From IMG/VR virus record IMGVR_UViG_3300044640_001495, positions 248,001 through 312,000 of that record: a stretch of 64,000 bases of DNA. One strand, given 5' to 3'. Within the stretch, counting starts at the first letter, position 1. Every line of letters begins with the position of its first letter. A program made the position numbers and the translations under genes. Shown piece by piece: positions 60,719 to 64,000 of this stretch. Below the pieces are notes generated by a model. It saw nothing but the letters and a program-made list of their open reading frames with translations, was not told the DNA's origin and ran no database searches. The stretch is from a virus.

Positions 60719-60764
60719 TAGCGCAAAATTTTTTGCTGCGAAGCAGTAGCGCAGATTTTTTGCG
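60719..60764. repeat. Imperfect direct repeat flanking a short hairpin
   Basis: TAGCGCA(AA)ATTTTTTGC occurs twice (from 60719 and from 60747), with CTGC-GAA-GCAG between. It lies in the gap between the 57-residue gene and the acidic mini-gene; it could be a weak bidirectional terminator or a binding site. Confidence 0.4.
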
Positions 60765-60775
60765 ATCAAGAGTGT

Positions 60776-60910
60776 CTAGTCATCCTCATCATCGTAGTCC
60801 TCATCATCTTCTTCATCATCCTCATCGTAGTCGTCATAATCATCATCCTCATCGTAGTCGTCATAATCATCATCCTCATCATCGTCATAGAAGTGTGGAA
60901 CTGTGCTCAT
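60776..60910 (-). CDS. 44-residue hyperacidic mini-protein
   Basis: After MSTVPHFY the protein consists only of Asp, Glu and Tyr (DDYDEDDDYDDYDE-type repeats), 36 residues in a row. It has a good GGGAG ribosome binding site 6-7 nt before the ATG, which argues that it is translated. Such extreme acidity suggests a DNA mimic, a chaperone for basic proteins or an ion binder. A perfect 2 x 27-nt tandem repeat underlies it. Confidence 0.68.
   Translation of the reverse strand: MSTVPHFYDDDEDDDYDDYDEDDDYDDYDEDDEEDDEDYDDEDD
60821..60874. repeat. Perfect 27-nt tandem repeat, two copies
   Basis: Copies at 60821-60847 and 60848-60874 are identical and encode a nine-residue DDDYDDYDE-type unit on the minus strand. 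Keeps the reading frame, so copy number can change protein length without breaking it. Confidence 0.9.
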
Positions 60911-60982
60911 GATAATCTCCCTGTGATCATGTATATAGCTGAAAAAAGGCTAGACACCACGAAAAAATACGTGCGCAGTTTT

Positions 60983-61210
60983 TTAAAGCCCGGTGACTGG
61001 ATCTAGAGTGGGATCTACTAGAGGACAGTGATCACTGAAACGTAGCACAAACTCTGTGTATGCAGGCGTGTGAGTGTCTAGCCAAAAGCGAGTGCGATTG
61101 AGGTGTACTTCATGATCAAGCGCATGACACTGAATAAATTCAAAAACAGTCTTTAGAATGGGACTGGAGTTTAGAACATAGTATTGCTGCATGTGATTAT
61201 ATAGCGCCAC
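60983..61210 (-). CDS. Small protein of unknown function
   Basis: 75 residues (or 69 from the ATG at 61192). It contains an ILKTVFEFIQCHALDHEVHLNRTRFWLD segment and a Pro-rich end. It overlaps the following gene start by 14 nt, as is usual for this packed region. No family recognised. Confidence 0.55.
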   Translation of the reverse strand: MALYNHMQQYYVLNSSPILKTVFEFIQCHALDHEVHLNRTRFWLDTHTPAYTEFVLRFSDHCPLVDPTLDPVTGL

Positions 61211-61466
61211 GCAATATGCTCATGGTTATTTCTTGATCCGCTATACGAAGGACATTGTAGCACTCCCGCCGGATCTGCTTTTGACTGGGCTTGCTTCTAC
61301 GACCACCCGCAGAGCTATTAAGTGGCTGTAGCTGTAGAAAATTACTGTTGGGATAGAGTTTAATGACTCGGGCCAGAATGAGTCTATTGTGTTCAGTGAC
61401 TAGACAGTGATCTCCGGGTGCGAGAGTGTGGCCCGCAATGTCTCTGTGTTGTAAGGTATAGTTCAT
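61197..61466 (-). CDS. Small basic protein, unknown
   Basis: 89 residues. HTLAPGDHCLVTEHNRLILARVIKLYP near 13-39 reads like an SH3-like small beta-barrel, followed by a basic stretch (GGRRSKPSQKQIRRECY) that could contact nucleic acid. Function unknown. Confidence 0.58.
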   Translation of the reverse strand: MNYTLQHRDIAGHTLAPGDHCLVTEHNRLILARVIKLYPNSNFLQLQPLNSSAGGRRSKPSQKQIRRECYNVLRIADQEITMSILRGAI

Positions 61467-61574
61467 AGTAGGTATTGTGGTTAGTGTAGAAAAAGGTTAC
61501 AAGATGGGAAAAAATTGGTCGCGTAAAAAATTAGGGTGGAGTACTTATCGTTTCATGGTGGTGATTTGCTACCC

Positions 61575-61596
61575 CTAGTGTTGTATATACGCAACA
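61575..61596. other. Perfect 7-bp hairpin in an intergenic stretch
   Basis: AGTGTTG / CAACACT with an 8-nt loop, in the 171-nt gap upstream of the gene at 61466 and downstream of the lipoprotein gene. No T run follows on either strand, so it looks more like an operator or RNA element than a terminator. Nothing else is seen in the gap. Confidence 0.6.
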
Positions 61597-61638
61597 CTGT
61601 GCATGTATACCCCGACCCCCCACCATGACCCCTCCACC

Positions 61639-61872
61639 TCAGCACCGCCTGGTCATGCCTGGCTTCATCTCATCGGGTCTCAGGTGACTGCCGCACCGTC
61701 TGATGGCAGCGTCATCCCAATTGGGTATCTGTTCGAACAACATGCGGCCCTGTGGCGGGTCATGTGGCGCTGTGCCCGCAGGGCGCAACAGCTTTGCCCT
61801 GTCCTGCACAGCACAGCCCGCAGTACTAGCGGCTGCTAACACGAGCAATAAGGTCAAGAGTATCCTGCTCAT
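61639..61872 (-). CDS. Putative small lipoprotein
   Basis: 77 residues. MSRILLTLLLVLAAASTAGC is a lipoprotein-type signal with the lipidated Cys at 20. The mature part is polar with a Pro/Arg-rich middle and two more Cys. Small phage lipoproteins include outer-membrane spanins (Rz1) and superinfection-exclusion proteins; nothing here decides between them. It starts 47 nt inside the end of the upstream gene, in another frame. The opposite strand is also open (61603-61839), but without a recognisable signal. Confidence 0.6.
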   Translation of the reverse strand: MSRILLTLLLVLAAASTAGCAVQDRAKLLRPAGTAPHDPPQGRMLFEQIPNWDDAAIRRCGSHLRPDEMKPGMTRRC

Positions 61873-62059
61873 AGAGATCCAGTCTGTTATCTTGTTCTAG
61901 GCTTTCCTGCACAGCGATAGTGACTAGGCTAGCACAGTCCTGGCCATCACGTTTGGGCAGGCTCTTGATGAATGCTTCAACTGCGGGCATTGAATCCATA
62001 GCCCACATCACATCCATAAGCACCTTCTGCTTGTGAGTAAGTCCTTGTATAGTAATCAT
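61826..62059 (-). CDS. Small helical protein, unknown
   Basis: 77 residues: KQKVLMDVMWAMDSMPAVEAFIKSLPKRDGQDCASLVTIAVQE (about 10-52) is a run of amphipathic helices. Its ATG overlaps the stop of the membrane-protein gene upstream (ATGA), and it lies in the same early-type transcript. Function unknown. Confidence 0.65.
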   Translation of the reverse strand: MITIQGLTHKQKVLMDVMWAMDSMPAVEAFIKSLPKRDGQDCASLVTIAVQESLEQDNRLDLYEQDTLDLIARVSSR

Positions 62060-62247
62060 TCTGATGCTGCCTCGTTGGCATATGATGCACCCAGGGCCAT
62101 AAAGCCTATGCCTACCAGTGCAAACAGGCCTAGGTATGCGCCATCGCCTGACAGTAGATCTGGGCTGGTTTCAATGCCGCCCACAACTCCTAACAGTAGC
62201 ACAATACCTGCGTACAGGAAAGATAAAGCCTTTTGTCTAGTAGTCAT
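62056..62247 (-). CDS. Two-transmembrane small protein
   Basis: 63 residues with membrane segments at about 8-25 and 38-54 (FLYAGIVLLLGVVGG and YLGLFALVGIGFMALG) joined by a short polar loop. Transcribed from an early-type sigma70 promoter (62274), which fits host take-over or exclusion better than a late holin, although the holin-like topology and nearby lipoprotein leave lysis open. Confidence 0.68.
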   Translation of the reverse strand: MTTRQKALSFLYAGIVLLLGVVGGIETSPDLLSGDGAYLGLFALVGIGFMALGASYANEAASE

Positions 62248-62273
62248 TTAGTGTCCTTTGTGTGTATGTAGTA

Positions 62274-62302
62274 ATTATACGGCAGTTTGGCTAATGTGTC
62301 AA
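62274..62302 (-). promoter_or_regulatory. Early-type sigma70 promoter, copy 1
   Basis: TTGACA, 17 nt, TATAAT on the minus strand, preceded by GG and followed by a TACATACACACAAAG leader shared with the next three promoters. Confidence 0.9.
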
Positions 62303-62305
62303 CCA

Positions 62306-62623
62306 TTATTTGGCAATACGCACGATCAAGCCCTGTGGCGTAGCTGCCACATTGTAGCCATTGCTTTCGAATAACTCAACGACCTCTTTAGCCATACGAT
62401 CTCTAGCTCTAGCACCTTCTGCTTTGACTGCTATGAACTTCTTGCGATAGTTGATGTAGAGACTTTTGTAGCTGAACGCTGAATCAAGTAGGTCTCTTAC
62501 TGAGAGAGCCTTGCGGATCTGATCTTGTGAATAGGTGCTCTTGTTGTTTGAGTTTTGACGCTGTGCATCCATTGCGGCTGCAAATGCAAACCCGCCTGCG
62601 TCTTTAGTATCTAGTTCTTTCAT
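62306..62623 (-). CDS. Early-cassette protein, unknown
   Basis: 105 residues from the ATG at 62623, which follows AGGAG; the frame opens at 62653 inside the promoter -10 and is rejected. Helical and basic, with SVRDLLDSAFSYKSLYINYRKKF and an ARDRMAKEVVELFESNGYNV end. Function unknown. Confidence 0.68.
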   Translation of the reverse strand: MKELDTKDAGGFAFAAAMDAQRQNSNNKSTYSQDQIRKALSVRDLLDSAFSYKSLYINYRKKFIAVKAEGARARDRMAKEVVELFESNGYNVAATPQGLIVRIAK

Positions 62624-62651
62624 TACTCGCTCCTGTTTGTGTGTATGTGTC

Positions 62652-62680
62652 AATTATACTGCCAAAAAGCCTCGGTGTCA
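62652..62680 (-). promoter_or_regulatory. Early-type sigma70 promoter, copy 2
   Basis: TTGACA, 17 nt, TATAAT; leader TGACACATACACACAAACAG, then AGGAG. Confidence 0.92.
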
Positions 62681-62743
62681 ACCTACGAAGTGCCCAGGCG
62701 TGTTGCAGGGTCTAGTGGTAGGCTGACACTTTGGCAACCCCTA

Positions 62744-63292
62744 TTAAGCCGCTTGTCTAGCCATATGGATCATTTCAACGCGGCCCATGTATGCGGTATT
62801 TACAACGCAGGGCTGAGTCTTAGAAGCAATCAGTGTACCTGAATTCTCTGTAAGATGAATCTCTGTTACACGGCAGGTGAAAGGATACAGTTTTTTGGTC
62901 TCGCGATAGTCTTCAGCGGCCATCTCTTTCTCACGTGGCAAATATTCATACACACGCAGTTTGACCTTGCGCTCTTGTCCGTTAGGAAAGGCACTGGCAA
63001 ATCCAGGGCCACGAGCACGTCTACGCACTGGATCTTTTGCGCCATCATTCTGTTCAAGTACCAAACGATTAAACGCATCGTGATCTGGAATGCCAGCTTC
63101 AACCATCGCAGCCTTGTCTTCTAGCATCTTGATGTAGTTGAGGAATCGTTTGGCTTTGACTTTGCCACCTGCGCCGTTGACATTATAGGTCTTGCCATCA
63201 ATTAACCATTCAGCCACAAAGGTCTTATATGGACGGGCATCGCGAAACAGTTCTTTAGCTTTGGCCAATGTCATAATAGGATGTGTTTTCAT
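62744..63292 (-). CDS. Early-cassette protein, unknown (182 residues)
   Basis: Basic protein with a helical N-terminus (LAKAKELFRDARPYKTFVAEW), a KVKAKRFLNYIKMLEDKAAM segment and a PVRRRARGPGF stretch that could bind nucleic acid. The C-terminal half is beta-rich with FTCRVTEIHLTENSG. It might act on host transcription or DNA early in infection, but that is inference from its promoter. Family not recognised. Confidence 0.68.
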   Translation of the reverse strand: MKTHPIMTLAKAKELFRDARPYKTFVAEWLIDGKTYNVNGAGGKVKAKRFLNYIKMLEDKAAMVEAGIPDHDAFNRLVLEQNDGAKDPVRRRARGPGFASAFPNGQERKVKLRVYEYLPREKEMAAEDYRETKKLYPFTCRVTEIHLTENSGTLIASKTQPCVVNTAYMGRVEMIHMARQAA

Positions 63293-63324
63293 CTTGCTCT
63301 TTCTGTGTGTTTGTGTATGTGTTA

Positions 63325-63353
63325 ATTATAACAGGGTTTTGGCACCCTGTCAA
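63325..63353 (-). promoter_or_regulatory. Early-type sigma70 promoter, copy 3
   Basis: TTGACA, 17 nt, TATAAT; the spacer contains GGGTGCC...ACCCT, a short inverted repeat. Leader TAACACATACACAAACACAC. Confidence 0.92.
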
Positions 63354-63358
63354 CCAAA

Positions 63359-63742
63359 TTAGATCCAGCTGTCTACCATCATAACGGGCTTCTTCAAGAC
63401 CCGTTTAACAAAGTCCTCGGGCTCGTCGTCAGCACGTACTAACATAAAGCCCATGCTCTCTACCAGGTCTACCTCGCAGATCTGGAGGTCCACACCTGCC
63501 TTCTCAAATGCAATGTTCATCTTGGTCAGGGCATACTTAACGCCTGCTTCAAATGTCTGGTATTCGCCGTCATGGACTTCATCGTAGTCAAACTCTTTAA
63601 GCATGACCTCTGCGTACTCTTCACCGTCTGCTACGATGAAAGGGCGGATCTTCTTCCAGGCCCGTTGATCGGTACAGTCAAAGTGGTCACAGGCTTCGTT
63701 GAGGTCAAACGAGGCAAATGCGTCATAATTTACTTTAGTCAT
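63359..63742 (-). CDS. Early-cassette acidic protein, unknown
   Basis: 127 residues from the ATG at 63742 (after AGGAGCGA); the open frame to 63805 spans the promoter and is rejected. It is acidic, with DLNEACDHFDCTDQRAWKKIRPF near 11-33 and a FEAGVKYALTKMNIAFEKAGVDLQICEVDL core. Function unknown; the promoter suggests early expression. Confidence 0.68.
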   Translation of the reverse strand: MTKVNYDAFASFDLNEACDHFDCTDQRAWKKIRPFIVADGEEYAEVMLKEFDYDEVHDGEYQTFEAGVKYALTKMNIAFEKAGVDLQICEVDLVESMGFMLVRADDEPEDFVKRVLKKPVMMVDSWI

Positions 63743-63776
63743 TGGGTTCGCTCCTAATGTTTGTTTGTATGTGTCT

Positions 63777-63805
63777 ATTATACAACTAATTTGGCTAGTT
63801 GTCAA
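63777..63805 (-). promoter_or_regulatory. Early-type sigma70 promoter, copy 4
   Basis: TTGACA, 17 nt, TATAAT; leader AGACACATACAAACAAAC. The 195 nt beyond, up to the window end, hold no gene I can support; a 22-codon minus frame (63877-63945) is too weak to call. Confidence 0.92.
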
Positions 63806-64000
63806 CCTAGTTATGAACAGTTAGAAAAGAATTAAAGGAACCATTGTCAACTCTCTGTCTCTACCCTAACCAACGTCTAGCTAGGGCCGTGACGGTCATT
63901 ACTTCCTACAGTGCCCGCCAGCTTCAGCTTTCGCTTTGCCTTCATATACTTAGATTGAGCGTGAGCGGCCTCACTGTCCTCGCCTTAAGTACCTAACGGT

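Noticed and set aside
61603-61839. Plus-strand frame opposite the lipoprotein gene
   Set aside because: No ribosome site, composition of antisense shadow; the minus strand has a clear lipoprotein signal and fits the local direction of transcription.
63877-63945. 22-codon minus-strand frame near the window end
   Set aside because: Too short and without promoter or ribosome site; the flanking sequence is probably a noncoding gap cut by the window edge.
1-64000. tRNA genes, CRISPR arrays, insertion sequences and attachment sites
   Set aside because: I looked for cloverleaf-like stretches, regular spacer-repeat patterns, transposase motifs and terminal inverted repeats and saw none I could support.

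Overview
This window is part of a large T4-like (Straboviridae/Kyanoviridae-type) myovirus genome. The evidence is the dense set of T4 morphogenesis and replication homologues: neck gp13 and gp14, sheath stabiliser gp15, sheath gp18, tube gp19, head completion gp4, terminase gp16/gp17, dNMP kinase gp1, SSB gp32, UvsX, a UvsY-like protein, UvsW, primase gp61 and helicase gp41. T4-type late promoter boxes (TATAAATA, CTAAATA, GATAAATA) precede the late genes. Genome style (compact genes, ATGA/TAATG overlaps, carbamoyltransferase, 2OG-oxygenase-like and glycosyltransferase genes, marine-type structural modules) resembles cyanophages and pelagi/methylophages, but no photosynthesis gene is present. 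Near-consensus sigma70 promoters (TTGACA-17-TATAAT) and a possible outer-membrane-type lipoprotein suggest a Gram-negative, probably proteobacterial, aquatic host. The exact host cannot be read from the window.

Layout. 1-9.6 kb: carbamoyltransferase, then tail-fibre/structural proteins including a 2153-residue protein with a propeller-like repeat block. 9.5-13.1 kb, minus strand: gp14, gp15, a Nudix-like protein and a coiled-coil protein. 13.1-27.2 kb, plus strand: gp13, gp1, gp18, gp19, tube-like protein, gp4, gp16, a candidate internal head protein, gp17 and further virion proteins, ending at a small secreted Lys/Ala-rich gene followed by an out-of-frame coding remnant. 27.3-30.4 kb: gp32-uvsX-uvsY-like recombination block. 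30.4-43.2 kb: a sugar cassette with an epimerase, GDP-mannose 4,6-dehydratase, a ColD-like PLP enzyme, a cytidylyltransferase-cupin fusion, a methyltransferase and several glycosyltransferases. 43.2-55.8 kb: UvsW, gp61 and gp41 with small conserved genes, a miniature DnaE-like protein, a truncated carbamoyltransferase and a nucleotidyltransferase. 55.8-64 kb, mostly minus strand: Bax-inhibitor-1 family membrane protein, tandem SGNH-like proteins, 2OG-oxygenase-like proteins, an almost purely acidic mini-protein, and an early-type cassette whose genes each carry a strong sigma70 promoter with a shared leader.

The most unusual points: (1) at least nine late or divergent genes, and three others under sigma70-like promoters, have the promoter -10 box only 4-7 nt before the start codon with no Shine-Dalgarno sequence, implying leaderless mRNAs; (2) Gmd together with a His-for-Lys ColD-like enzyme predicts a phage-encoded GDP-3,6-dideoxyhexose route beside many glycosyltransferases; (3) a 192-residue protein carries the landmark motifs of DNA polymerase III alpha in order; (4) an apparent +1 frameshift joins a secreted Lys/Ala-rich ORF to a conserved-looking C-terminal segment; (5) a palindromic late promoter fires gp13 and gp14 in opposite directions. 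All calls rest on reading the sequence and on remembered family features; no database search was run.
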